A stretch of 37,115 bases of DNA from Dactylosporangium sucinum (GCF_014647515.1 NZ_BMPI01000016.1:1-37115), one strand, 5' to 3'. Positions 27,258 through 35,143 are shown, counted from the stretch's first letter. Notes: generated from the sequence alone by a model not told the origin. Translations and numbers: made by a program.

Positions 27258-30200
27258 CTAGCGGCGGGCGGAGCGGTACTCGTACTCGCGCTCCTGGTAG
27301 TCCCGGCCCGCATCGCGGCTGAAGTCCCAGCCGCCGGCCGACTCGCGACCCGGGCGGCCGCCGACCGCGAAGCCGCCGACCTCCTGGCCGCGGCGCCAGC
27401 CGCGGAAGTAGCCGGTGGTGTGCGCGGCGATCTGGGCCGCGTCGCGGACGATGCGCAGCGGGCGCTCCGGCGCGTTGACCGGGGCACCGGGGACCAGGTT
27501 CTGCTGCGGGACGCGGCGCGGCAGGCCCGAGTGGGTCTCCTCGACGACCTCCGGGGCGCTGGCGCGCTGGGCGGCCTGCCAGGCCGAGTCGTTCGAGTTC
27601 TCCCAGTTGACGGCCGGGCGCTCGGTCGACGTCTCGGTGTCGGAGTCCCAGTCGGTGAACCAGGCCGAGCGGGCCGCGGCGAAGATCAGCAGGTCGCCGT
27701 CGCCGTCGTCGGTGGGCTTGGCTGCGGCCTCGGCGCGCTCGGCCGCGGCGCGGCGGCTGCGGCCGGCGCCACTGCCGCTGCTGCGGGCCGTGGCGCGCTC
27801 GGCCGACGGCTCGACCAGGCGCAGCGCCGGCGGCTCGAAGCGGAACTCACCGCTGTAGTCGCCGCTCAGCTCGCCGGTGTAGCCCGACGCCAGGGCCGGG
27901 TCCGGCACCGGGGCCGGCTCGACCAGGCGCAGGCCAGCCGGCTCAGCCGGCAGGTCGCCGGTCTGCCACGGCGGGGGCACGCGGCCCTCGCGCTGGCGGG
28001 GAAGCTCGACCTGCCGCTCATCCGTGCGCTCGCTCGGCCGCTCGGGCTGGCGCTCGGCGGACCGCTCGGACCGGGATCGCTCGCTGCGCGGGATCTCGCT
28101 GCGGGACCGCTCGGACCGGGGGATCTCCGTCCGGGAGGTCTCCGTCTCCGTCCGGGGGGCCTCCGTCCGGGACCGCTCCGACCGCGGGAGCTCGGTGCGG
28201 GCGCGCTCGCTGCGGGCCGGCTCGGCCTCGACGGCCTCGGCGCGGCTGCGCTCGGCCCGCCGCGACTCGGAGCGCGTCGGCTGCTCGTCGAGCTCGGCCG
28301 ACCGGCTGCGCTCGGACCGGCTGCGACCCCGGCTCAGCTCGGCGCGGCTCAGCACCTCGGAGCGCCCGAGGTCCGCGGACCGCCCCAGACCGAGGTCCGG
28401 CGAACGGTCCAGGTCGAGCTCCGCGGGCGGTGCCGGAATGTCGCTCAGGCGGGGCAGGCTGCTCAGCTCGGACGACGGTGCCAGCGGGTCGGAGAACGAG
28501 AACGACTTGTCCGACGGGGGCTCCGACCCGTTGAGCGGCCAACCGGACCGGGCGCCCGACGCCTGGGCGACCGGGTCGAGGACCGGGGGCTCACCGAGGG
28601 AGCTCAGGTCGCTCAGCCGCATCGCGCCGGTGTCGACCGGCGGCACCGACGTGACCGAGGCGGCCGGCGGTGCGGAGGTCGACGCGGCCGGGGCCAGCGG
28701 GTCGTACCCGTAGGAGGTCTCGAAGCGCGGCGGCTCGGCCGGCTCGTGGCCGCCGATCAGCGGTGCGATGCCCGGCGGCGGCGGTGGCATGAGCGAGGTG
28801 AACTGCGGCTCGGTCGCCGTGGGCGGCGGGATGACCGGCTCCGGCGCGACCGGCGGCGGGGCCACCGGGGCGGGAGCCACCGGCAGCGGCGCCACGGGCT
28901 TCGGCTGCGGGGGAGGACCCTGCAGCGGCACCGGAATCGACTGCATCGACGCCGGAACAGGCTGCTGCTGGAAGGTCGGCGGGATCGGCGGGGCCGGCGC
29001 GTAGGTCGGCGTCGGCGGCGTGTACGGCGCCGGGGTGTACCCGGGCGGGGTCGACGTGACCGGCGGGGCCGAGGTCACCGACGCGGCGGCCGGCGTGTAG
29101 CCGGGCGGCGTCGAGATGACCGGCGAGGTGGTCAACCCGGGCGGCGACGAGACGACGGCGGCCGGCGGAGCGGAGACGACCGGCGGCTGGGCCTGGGCGG
29201 GCGCGGGCTGGGCCCGGCGGCGGCCACCGACGGCGCGCGACGCGGCCGACTCCTCGGCCCGGGCGACCTCGGCGGCGCGGGACGCGGCCCGCGAGCGCTC
29301 GGCGGATGCCGCGGGGGCGGCCGGGGCGGCGGGCACCGTGGCCCGGCTGCCGTGCTTGCCCGTCTCGGCGGTCGCGGCAGGCGCGGCAGTTGCAGCGGTC
29401 GCGGCGCGGGCCGAGCGGGCCGGCGTGGCCTCGGCGGCGGCGCGCAGCGGGGTGGCCGGGCTGAGCGGCGTGGCTGGGCGCTGGCGTGTGGTGCGGCCGA
29501 CGGGGTTCATCTTGTCGGCGAGGACGCCGACGAGGGCGGCCGCGGCGGCGTCGCTGGCCCGCACCGCGGCGACCGACTGCCGGATGGTCTCGGCGACGGC
29601 GGTGGTGAGGGCGCGGTTGACGCCGGTGCGGCGGGGGGTCTCGGCGATCGCGACCCGCAGCGCGGTGATCGCCTCGCCGAGCGTGTCGGCGTCGGCGACG
29701 CCGGTGGCGGCGAGGTCGGCGACGACCTGGGCGTCGCGGTTGCGCCCGGCGGCGCCGCCGCCGAGGATGCCCGGCTCGGGCAGCGCGTCGAGGATCGCGA
29801 GCGGGATCGCCTCGGCCGGGTCCGGGTAGGCCCGCAGGGCCGCCGGGTAGAGCTCGCGGAGGACCTCGCGCAGCGTGGCCGCGGCGCTCTGCCGCCCGGC
29901 GACCACCGCGGCGTGCGCGGCGAGGACCGGCTTGAGCGGGAGCATGTCGCGCGGTGGGCTCTGACCGACCGCGGAGAGGACGCCTGCCTGCAGGGCCCGG
30001 GCCAGGCCGACCGCGCGCCGTTCGGCTGCGTTGGACTGGATCTCCTCGGGCGACTCGTCATCGGCGAAGCGCTCGGCGTAGTCGTCGGCCGAGTCGTCGT
30101 CGGTGAAGGCCAGCGTGCGGCCCGCCGCGGTGAGCAGCTGGGTCACGACGTGGTCGTCGCTCTCGGCCGCGACCGCCACGGCGGACTGGCCGCCGGAGCG

Positions 30201-30377
30201 CTGCGCGAGCAACGCGCTGAGCTCGGCGTAGCCGCCGGCGTCGTCGCTCACCTCGCAGATGTCGATGAGTCGGCCGGCGTCGTCGACGACCGCGACGGTC
30301 AACCAGATGTCGGAACCCGACTGCGGCTCGGCGGGGTCAGCCGACGCCAGACCGCAGTACACCCGAACGAGCGCCAC
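27258..30377 (-). CDS. Large mosaic protein: IS110-transposase-like N-domain, disordered RS/RE repeats, CvnA-like tail
   Basis: Three parts are visible in 1039 residues. Residues 1 to about 310 resemble the RNase H-like N-half of IS110 transposases (VRVYCGLA, LTVAVVDDAGRLI, VAVAAESDDHVVTQLLTAAGRTLAF) plus the helical LREVLRELYPAALRAYPDP..A..LAILDALPEP seen in that family. The GxDxGK-type aspartate is not present, so it is probably inactive and domesticated. About 310-880 is Ala/Pro-rich with TPPGYTPA repeats, then RS/RE repeats. The last 144 residues contain LLIF...SAWF, AVNW, WQAA, GLPRRVP, LVPG and YFRGWRRG, matching the CvnA tail in order and spacing. GTG 30377 has GAGGAGG eight bases upstream; ATG 30401 is an alternative. 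The gene converges on the conservon. Function unknown; a conservon partner is inferred. Confidence 0.8.
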   Translation of the reverse strand: MALVRVYCGLASADPAEPQSGSDIWLTVAVVDDAGRLIDICEVSDDAGGYAELSALLAQRSGGQSAVAVAAESDDHVVTQLLTAAGRTLAFTDDDSADDYAERFADDESPEEIQSNAAERRAVGLARALQAGVLSAVGQSPPRDMLPLKPVLAAHAAVVAGRQSAAATLREVLRELYPAALRAYPDPAEAIPLAILDALPEPGILGGGAAGRNRDAQVVADLAATGVADADTLGEAITALRVAIAETPRRTGVNRALTTAVAETIRQSVAAVRASDAAAAALVGVLADKMNPVGRTTRQRPATPLSPATPLRAAAEATPARSARAATAATAAPAATAETGKHGSRATVPAAPAAPAASAERSRAASRAAEVARAEESAASRAVGGRRRAQPAPAQAQPPVVSAPPAAVVSSPPGLTTSPVISTPPGYTPAAASVTSAPPVTSTPPGYTPAPYTPPTPTYAPAPPIPPTFQQQPVPASMQSIPVPLQGPPPQPKPVAPLPVAPAPVAPPPVAPEPVIPPPTATEPQFTSLMPPPPPGIAPLIGGHEPAEPPRFETSYGYDPLAPAASTSAPPAASVTSVPPVDTGAMRLSDLSSLGEPPVLDPVAQASGARSGWPLNGSEPPSDKSFSFSDPLAPSSELSSLPRLSDIPAPPAELDLDRSPDLGLGRSADLGRSEVLSRAELSRGRSRSERSRSAELDEQPTRSESRRAERSRAEAVEAEPARSERARTELPRSERSRTEAPRTETETSRTEIPRSERSRSEIPRSERSRSERSAERQPERPSERTDERQVELPRQREGRVPPPWQTGDLPAEPAGLRLVEPAPVPDPALASGYTGELSGDYSGEFRFEPPALRLVEPSAERATARSSGSGAGRSRRAAAERAEAAAKPTDDGDGDLLIFAAARSAWFTDWDSDTETSTERPAVNWENSNDSAWQAAQRASAPEVVEETHSGLPRRVPQQNLVPGAPVNAPERPLRIVRDAAQIAAHTTGYFRGWRRGQEVGGFAVGGRPGRESAGGWDFSRDAGRDYQEREYEYRSARR
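28010..28400 (-). repeat. RS/RE low-complexity repeats inside the mosaic gene
   Basis: The DNA repeats imperfect 12-30 bp units encoding RSERSRSE, RTEAPRTE, RSEIPRSE and similar groups over about 120 residues of the 1039-residue protein. The reading frame stays open throughout, so copy-number changes in multiples of three would be tolerated. Confidence 0.75.
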
Positions 30378-30460
30378 CGCGTCGTCCTCCTCTCGGGACA
30401 TCAGTTGAGCTTTCGTCACTCGGCGGGGACGTGTCCCGGCGCCCCGCCGTGTGTTGCCGC

Positions 30461-30526
30461 AGGTCAAAGTGAACGACCTCTAGTCAACAGGTTGACGTCA
30501 CGTGACGCGATCAGCCGAAACGGCTG
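30461..30526. promoter_or_regulatory. Cluster of four dyads upstream of the mosaic gene
   Basis: Within 66 bp lie AGGTC/GACCT (30461-30479), GTCAAC-AG-GTTGAC (30483-30496), the perfect 12-mer CGTCACGTGACG (30496-30507) and CAGCCG-AAA-CGGCTG (30512-30526). They precede the minus-strand mosaic gene by about 85 bp, in the 257-bp gap after the acidic-protein gene. They may be stacked operators; the last could also be a terminator for the acidic-protein gene. TTGACT on the minus strand (30482-30487) is a possible -35. Confidence 0.5.
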
Positions 30527-30634
30527 AATGCCGCGTTGGCTGATCGTCGTCTACCGCCGCCACCCGTCCGGCTAGGGATCGGGTCGTGCCCGCCGTGCCA
30601 AAACGCCCACGGCTTAGATCCTGTCGGTCACAAA

Positions 30635-31810
30635 TCAATCACGCCAGTCCACGGCGGCAGAAATCTTGCCGATTATGGTCCGCCAGCCGAGCGCTGCCTG
30701 TTGTGCCCCGATTTTCTTCAGCCGGCGCTTGGCGAAGAACCCGCCGACGCCGCCCGACGCCGCAGCCCGGAGGCCCTCGTCGAGGTCGTCGAGCGGGGAG
30801 CCGGGGGAGAGCGCCGTGCGGACCGGCTCGAGGCGCAGGGCGTAAGCAAGGTCACGCGCAGCCTCGCCGGCGGCGAGCAGCAGGTCGGTGTCCCACGCGT
30901 CCTGTCCGCCGCGGAGGTTCTCCACCACGAGGTCCAGCTCGTAGTGGTTCTCGTCCGTGGGGACCACCGAGGAGACGGTGACGCGCTTCTTGAGGCTCTC
31001 CCAGGTGTCGAGCTGGACCATGTCGTGCTCGGCGTCGGACTGCACGAACTCGACCAGGCCCTCGACGCTGCGGAAGAGCAGGAGCTTGCCCTCGTGGCTG
31101 AGGAAGACGGGAACCTCCTCGGGCTCCTCTTCCTCCTCCTCTTCTTCCTCTTCCTCTTCGTCGTCCTCGGCGGAGGCCTCGTCCGTTTCGTCGGAGTCCG
31201 TGTCATCCTCGTCGTCGTCCGCGGTCTTGGCGGAAGTTTCATCGGACTCGTCGTCCTCCGCCTTGGCGGAGGTCTCGTCGGACTCGTCGTCGGACTCGTC
31301 GTCCTTCTTCTTCTTCTTCGAGGCGACGGCGGAGGTCTTCTTCTTGGCGCGCTCGGGCTCCGGCTCGGGCTCTTCCTCGAACAGCTCGGGGTTCTCGAGG
31401 ATGACGACCTCGTCGTCGTTGACCTCGTCCTCCCGGCGCCGCAGCACCGCGAAGTCGTCGTCCTCCTCGACCGCGACCTGGGGCGGCGTCAGCTCGTTGG
31501 ACATCCGGTACGCGCGCAGCGTGTATCCGACGCCCTTGGGCAGCGCGAGCTCGATCGGCTCGATCTTGACGTCGTTCCACATCGCGTCGGCGAGAGCGGA
31601 CCGTTCGGAACCGGCGTCGTCTGCTTCGTCGCCGGCGTCGTCTGCTTCGTCGCCGGCGTCGTCTGCCTCGTCAACGACGTCGTCTGCTTCGTCAACGACG
31701 TCGTCGTCGACGTCCTCGACCTCTTCGACCTCGTCAGGGACCTCGACCGGCTCGTCCTTCTTGGCCGACGAAGCGGACGAAGCGGACGAACGGGATGACT
31801 GGCGGGCCAC
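30635..31810 (-). CDS. Highly acidic low-complexity protein with a folded C-terminal domain
   Basis: I do not recognise the family. The 391-residue protein begins with a Ser/Ala/Arg segment (QSSRSSASSASSAKK). Acidic repeats of VVDEADD/AGDEADD follow, then a short folded block (MWNDVKIEPIELALPKGVGYTLRAYR), a Lys-rich patch (SKKKKKDD), more Asp/Glu repeats and an unbroken Glu run. The last 160 residues look globular: VPVFLSHEGKLLLFRSVEGLVEFV, WESLKKRVTVS, HYELDLVVENLRG and ending AQQAALGWRTIIGKISAAVDW. GTG 31810 has GGAGG five bases upstream. There is no signal peptide or membrane helix. It precedes the mosaic gene on the same strand, 257 bp away. Confidence 0.78.
   Translation of the reverse strand: MARQSSRSSASSASSAKKDEPVEVPDEVEEVEDVDDDVVDEADDVVDEADDAGDEADDAGDEADDAGSERSALADAMWNDVKIEPIELALPKGVGYTLRAYRMSNELTPPQVAVEEDDDFAVLRRREDEVNDDEVVILENPELFEEEPEPEPERAKKKTSAVASKKKKKDDESDDESDETSAKAEDDESDETSAKTADDDEDDTDSDETDEASAEDDEEEEEEEEEEEEPEEVPVFLSHEGKLLLFRSVEGLVEFVQSDAEHDMVQLDTWESLKKRVTVSSVVPTDENHYELDLVVENLRGGQDAWDTDLLLAAGEAARDLAYALRLEPVRTALSPGSPLDDLDEGLRAAASGGVGGFFAKRRLKKIGAQQAALGWRTIIGKISAAVDWRD
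31610..31706 (-). repeat. 21-bp tandem repeat in the acidic gene
   Basis: About 4.5 copies of a 21-bp unit encode alternating AGDEADD and VVDEADD heptads. Units start at 31610, 31631, 31652, 31673 and 31694; the first three differ at only one or two bases, which suggests recent slippage expansion that keeps the frame. Confidence 0.85.
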
Positions 31811-31864
31811 TGTGACCTCCAAAGTCGGCTCGGCGTGCGGGCACACGTGGCCTCGCGCACAAAC

Positions 31865-31894
31865 ACCCTAGTGTGCCCGGAGTGCGGCGGTCAG
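31865..31894 (-). promoter_or_regulatory. Promoter of the acidic-protein gene
   Basis: Minus-strand CTGACC (31889-31894) and TAGGGT (31865-31870) are 18 bp apart, a good vegetative match, and predict a leader of about 50 nt containing GGAGG. The -10 lies in the dyad ACACCCTAGTGT; the plus strand carries TAGTGT (31869-31874), so divergent transcription is possible. Confidence 0.55.
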
Positions 31895-32766
31895 ACCCCC
31901 TTGGGGTGCCACACCGTCTTGATCTCCAGCAGCGACAGCATCCTGGATACGCCCGGGTCAGCGGACCAGTCCGGGCTGCTCGGGCGGATCACTCGTTTGA
32001 GGTTCTCCGCCGCGGCGACCTCCAAGTCGGCCCCAAGTGTGGGATCCGTCACACCGGTGATATCGATGGCATTGACGTCCATGTGCGCCGCCAGCCACGG
32101 TCCCATCTCGGCGACCTTGCCGGTCAGCAGGTTCACGACCCCGCCGGGCAGGTCGGAGGTCGCCAGCACCTCGGCGAGCGAGACGGCGGGCAGCGGCCGG
32201 CCCTCGGACGCGATCACGACGACGGTGTTGCCGGAGACGATCGCCGGCGCGATGACGCTGACCAGGCCGAGCAGTGACGACTCGGCAGGGGCCACGATCC
32301 CGACCACGCCGGTCGGCTCGGGGGCGGAGAGGTTGAAGTACGGCCCGGCGACCGGGTTGGCCCCGCCGTGGATCTGCGCGATCTTGTCAGACCACCCGGC
32401 ATACCACACCCAGCGGTCGATCGCGGCGTCCACCAGCGCCGCCGCATCCTTGCGGGACAGGCCCTCCGCGGCCTTCACCTCGGCGGCGAACTGGTCCCGC
32501 CGGCCCTCCAGTATCTCCGCGACCCGGTAGAGGATCTGCCCGCGGTTGTACGCGGTGGCGCCGGCCCACTTGCCGGCCGCGGCGCGGGCCGCCTTCACGG
32601 CGTCGCGCACGTCCTTGCGGGAGGCGAGCGCCGCGTTGGCCAGGAACTCGCCGGAGGGGGAGTGCACCTGGTACGACCTCCCGGACTCGCTGCGCGGGAA
32701 CGCGCCGCCGATGTAGAGCTTGTAGGTCTTGCGGACGGCGAGGCGCGCGGGCGACTCAGTGCTCAA
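31891..32766 (-). CDS. Truncated aldehyde dehydrogenase-like protein without catalytic cysteine
   Basis: The 291-residue product matches the N-terminal, NAD-binding two-thirds of an aldehyde dehydrogenase (KLYIGGAFPRSESGRSYQVHSP; VVGIVAPAESSLLGLVSVIAPAIVSGNTVVV; DLPGGVVNLLTG). It ends before the catalytic domain, so no catalytic Cys or conserved Glu is present. The typical ALDH sequence PWNFP is replaced by PAESS. The start is TTG 32766, with GGAGG six bases upstream, overlapping the stop of the full-length ALDH by 11 bases. The frame is intact to a clear stop and shows normal codon use, so it is a pseudoenzyme rather than decay. With its neighbour it resembles a split ALDH16, whose second domain is a truncated ALDH. 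Confidence 0.82.
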   Translation of the reverse strand: MSTESPARLAVRKTYKLYIGGAFPRSESGRSYQVHSPSGEFLANAALASRKDVRDAVKAARAAAGKWAGATAYNRGQILYRVAEILEGRRDQFAAEVKAAEGLSRKDAAALVDAAIDRWVWYAGWSDKIAQIHGGANPVAGPYFNLSAPEPTGVVGIVAPAESSLLGLVSVIAPAIVSGNTVVVIASEGRPLPAVSLAEVLATSDLPGGVVNLLTGKVAEMGPWLAAHMDVNAIDITGVTDPTLGADLEVAAAENLKRVIRPSSPDWSADPGVSRMLSLLEIKTVWHPKGV

Positions 32767-34186
32767 GATAGGCCTCCAGCCCGTGCCGGCCACCCTCGCG
32801 GCCGTAGCCCGACTCCTTGTAACCGCCGAACGGCGAGGTGGGGTCGAACTTGTTGAACGTGTTGGCCCAGACCACGCCGGCGCGCAGCTGGTCGGCGATG
32901 TCGAGGATCCGCGAGCCCTTCTCGGTCCACACCCCGGCGGACAGCCCGTACGGCGTGTTGTTGGCCTTCTCGACCGCCTCGGCCGGCGTGCGGAACGTCA
33001 GCACCGACAGCACCGGCCCGAAGATCTCCTCGCGGGCGATCCGGTGCGCCTGGGTGACCCCGGTGAAGATCGTCGGCGCGAACCAGAAGCCGCGGTCGGG
33101 CAGCTCGCACGGCGGCGACCAGCGCTCGGCGCCCTCCTCCTCGCCGACCTGGGACAGCTCCCGGATGCGGGCGAGCTGGGCGGCCGAGTTGATCGCGCCC
33201 ACGTCGGTGTTCTTGTCCAGCGGGTCGCCGACGCGCAGCCGGGCCATCCGCCGCTTCAGCGCGGCCAGGAACTCCTCGGCGACCGACTCCTGCAGCAGCA
33301 GCCGCGAGCCGGCGCAGCACACGTGGCCCTGGTTGAAGAAGATGCCGTTGACGACGCCCTCGACCGCCTGGTCGATCGGCGCGTCGTCGAACACGATGTT
33401 CGCCGCCTTGCCGCCGAGCTCCAGGGTGAGTTTCTTGGTGGTACCGGCGACCGCCCGCGCGATCGCCCGCCCGACCTCGGTCGACCCGGTGAACGCCACC
33501 TTGTCGACGCCGGTGTGCTCGACGAGCAGCCGCCCGGTCTCGCCGGCTCCGGTGACGATGTTGACCACGCCCGGCGGCAGCTCGGCCTGCTGGCAGATCT
33601 CGGCGAACAGCAGCGCGGTCAGCGGCGTGGTCTCGGCCGGCTTGAGCACGACGGTGTTGCCCGCGGCGAGCGCCGGCGCGATCTTCCACGCCAGCATGAG
33701 CAGCGGGAAGTTCCACGGGATGACCTGACCGGCCACGCCGAGCGGCTTCGGGTCGGGCCCGAACCCGGCGTAGGGCAGCTTGTCGGCCCAGCCCGCGTAG
33801 TAGAAGAAGTGCGCGGCGACGAGCGGCACGTCGACGTCGCGGGACTCGCGGATCGGCTTGCCGTTGTCGAGCGACTCCAGCACGGCGAGCTCGCGGGCCC
33901 GCTCCTGGATGATGCGGGCGATCCGGAAGAGGTACTTCGCCCGCTCCCGCCCCGGCATCGGCCCCCAGACCGTGTCGAAGGCGTGCCGGGCGGCGCGGAC
34001 CGCGTCATCGACGTCGGCGGCGTCGGCGCAGGCGATGTCGGCGAGCAGTTCCTCGCTGGCCGGGTTGATCGACTTGAACGGCTCGCCCTTGCCGTCGACG
34101 AACTCGCCGTTGATGAAGAGGCCATACGACGAGCGGATGTCGACGATCGACCGCGACTCCGGCGCCGGTGCGTACTGGAAGTCCAT
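32756..34186 (-). CDS. NAD(P)-dependent aldehyde dehydrogenase
   Basis: A full-length ALDH of 476 residues. The N-terminal NAD-binding part has VIPWNFPLLMLAWKIAPALAAGNTVVLKPAE, GVVNIVTG and FTGSTEVG. The catalytic part has LELGGK with Glu256, NQGHVCCAGSR with Cys290 as nucleophile, and EEIFGPVLSV. It oxidises an aldehyde to the acid. Its position four bases after deoC suggests acetaldehyde from deoxyribose-5-phosphate cleavage as substrate, although substrate cannot be read from sequence. It overlaps the truncated ALDH gene by 11 bases, so both proteins are probably made together and may form one complex. Confidence 0.92.
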   Translation of the reverse strand: MDFQYAPAPESRSIVDIRSSYGLFINGEFVDGKGEPFKSINPASEELLADIACADAADVDDAVRAARHAFDTVWGPMPGRERAKYLFRIARIIQERARELAVLESLDNGKPIRESRDVDVPLVAAHFFYYAGWADKLPYAGFGPDPKPLGVAGQVIPWNFPLLMLAWKIAPALAAGNTVVLKPAETTPLTALLFAEICQQAELPPGVVNIVTGAGETGRLLVEHTGVDKVAFTGSTEVGRAIARAVAGTTKKLTLELGGKAANIVFDDAPIDQAVEGVVNGIFFNQGHVCCAGSRLLLQESVAEEFLAALKRRMARLRVGDPLDKNTDVGAINSAAQLARIRELSQVGEEEGAERWSPPCELPDRGFWFAPTIFTGVTQAHRIAREEIFGPVLSVLTFRTPAEAVEKANNTPYGLSAGVWTEKGSRILDIADQLRAGVVWANTFNKFDPTSPFGGYKESGYGREGGRHGLEAYLEH

Positions 34187-34190
34187 CGTC

Positions 34191-35126
34191 CTAATCCAGG
34201 GTGAAGTAGTCGGGGCCGGAGTAACGGCCGGTGGCCATCTTGGTGCGCTGCATGAGCAGGTCGTTGAGCAGCGTCGACGCGCCGAACCGGAACCGGTCGG
34301 GGTCGAGCCAGTCCGGCCCGGCCGTCTCGTTCACCAGCACGAGATACTTGATCGCGTCCTTGGCGGTGCGGATGCCCCCGGCCGGCTTCACGCCGATGAT
34401 CCGGCCGGTCTGCTCGCGGAAGTCGCGCACGGCCTCCAGCATCACCAGCGTCACCGGCAGCGTGGCGGCCGGCTGCACCTTGCCGGTCGAGGTCTTGATG
34501 AAGTCGGCGCCGGCCAGCATCGCCAGCCAGGATGCCCGGCGCACGTTGTCGAGCGTGGCCAGCTCGCCCGTCTCCAGGATGACCTTGAGGTGCGCGTCGC
34601 CGCACGCCTCCTTCACCGCCGCGATCTCGTCGTGGACCTCGGCGTAGCGCCCGGCGAGGAACGCGCCCCGGCTGATCACCATGTCGATCTCGTCGGCGCC
34701 GGCCGCGACGGCCGCCCGCGTGTCGGCGAGCTTGACGTCGAGCGGCGCCTGCCCGGACGGGAACGCGGTCGCGACGCTCGCCAGGTGCACGCCGGTCCCG
34801 CGCAGGGCCTCGGCCGCGACCGGGATCATCGCCGGGTAGACGCAGATGGCCGCGGCGCTCGGGCAGGTGGCGTCGGCCGGGTCGGGCCGCACCGCCTTGG
34901 CGCACAGTGCGCGGACCTTGCCCGGCGTGTCCGAGCCCTCCAGCGTCGTGAGGTCGACCATGCGAATGGCGAGGTCCAGGGCCTGCGCCTTGGCGGTCGT
35001 CTTGATCGAGCGGGTGCCCAGCATCGCGGCGCGCTGCTCGGCCCCGACCTGGTCGACGCCCGGCAAGCCGTGGAGGAAGGTCCGCAACGCGCCTTGTGAG
35101 CGCGCGACCTCGGCGGTGAGGGTCAT
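34191..35126 (-). CDS. deoC: Deoxyribose-phosphate aldolase
   Basis: DeoC cleaves 2-deoxyribose-5-phosphate to acetaldehyde and glyceraldehyde-3-phosphate, the last step of deoxynucleoside breakdown. The 311-residue class I aldolase has KVILETGEL, the Schiff-base lysine Lys211 in DFIKTSTGK, and Lys247 in [14 protein letters not shown]. The N-terminus is about 50 residues longer than short bacterial forms, as in other DeoC of the longer type. ATG 35126 lies exactly seven bases after TAGTAT, implying a leaderless message. It leads the operon deoC, ALDH, truncated ALDH and diverges from upp, with overlapping -10 elements. Confidence 0.94.
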   Translation of the reverse strand: MTLTAEVARSQGALRTFLHGLPGVDQVGAEQRAAMLGTRSIKTTAKAQALDLAIRMVDLTTLEGSDTPGKVRALCAKAVRPDPADATCPSAAAICVYPAMIPVAAEALRGTGVHLASVATAFPSGQAPLDVKLADTRAAVAAGADEIDMVISRGAFLAGRYAEVHDEIAAVKEACGDAHLKVILETGELATLDNVRRASWLAMLAGADFIKTSTGKVQPAATLPVTLVMLEAVRDFREQTGRIIGVKPAGGIRTAKDAIKYLVLVNETAGPDWLDPDRFRFGASTLLNDLLMQRTKMATGRYSGPDYFTLD

Positions 35127-35133
35127 GTCCCAA

Positions 35134-35143
35134 ATACTAGGCT
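35134..35143. promoter_or_regulatory. Overlapping divergent -10 elements of deoC and upp
   Basis: Minus-strand TAGTAT (35134-35139) lies seven bases before the deoC ATG, and plus-strand TAGGCT (35138-35143) lies eight bases before the upp GTG (35152). The hexamers share two bases. Both genes would be transcribed from one melted region with leaders of zero to one base. No strong -35 was found on either side. Confidence 0.55.

Noticed and set aside
27420..30527. A 1035-codon open frame on the plus strand opposite the mosaic gene
   Set aside because: It is an Arg/Gly-rich shadow produced by GC-biased codons of the minus-strand gene, with no start signal or recognisable domain. The minus-strand gene has a clear ribosome site and homologous tail.
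31891..32766. The short ALDH as a decayed pseudogene
   Set aside because: The frame is uninterrupted, codon use is normal, a Shine-Dalgarno site fixes its start and it is coupled to the full-length ALDH gene; truncation of this kind is known in ALDH16 second domains.
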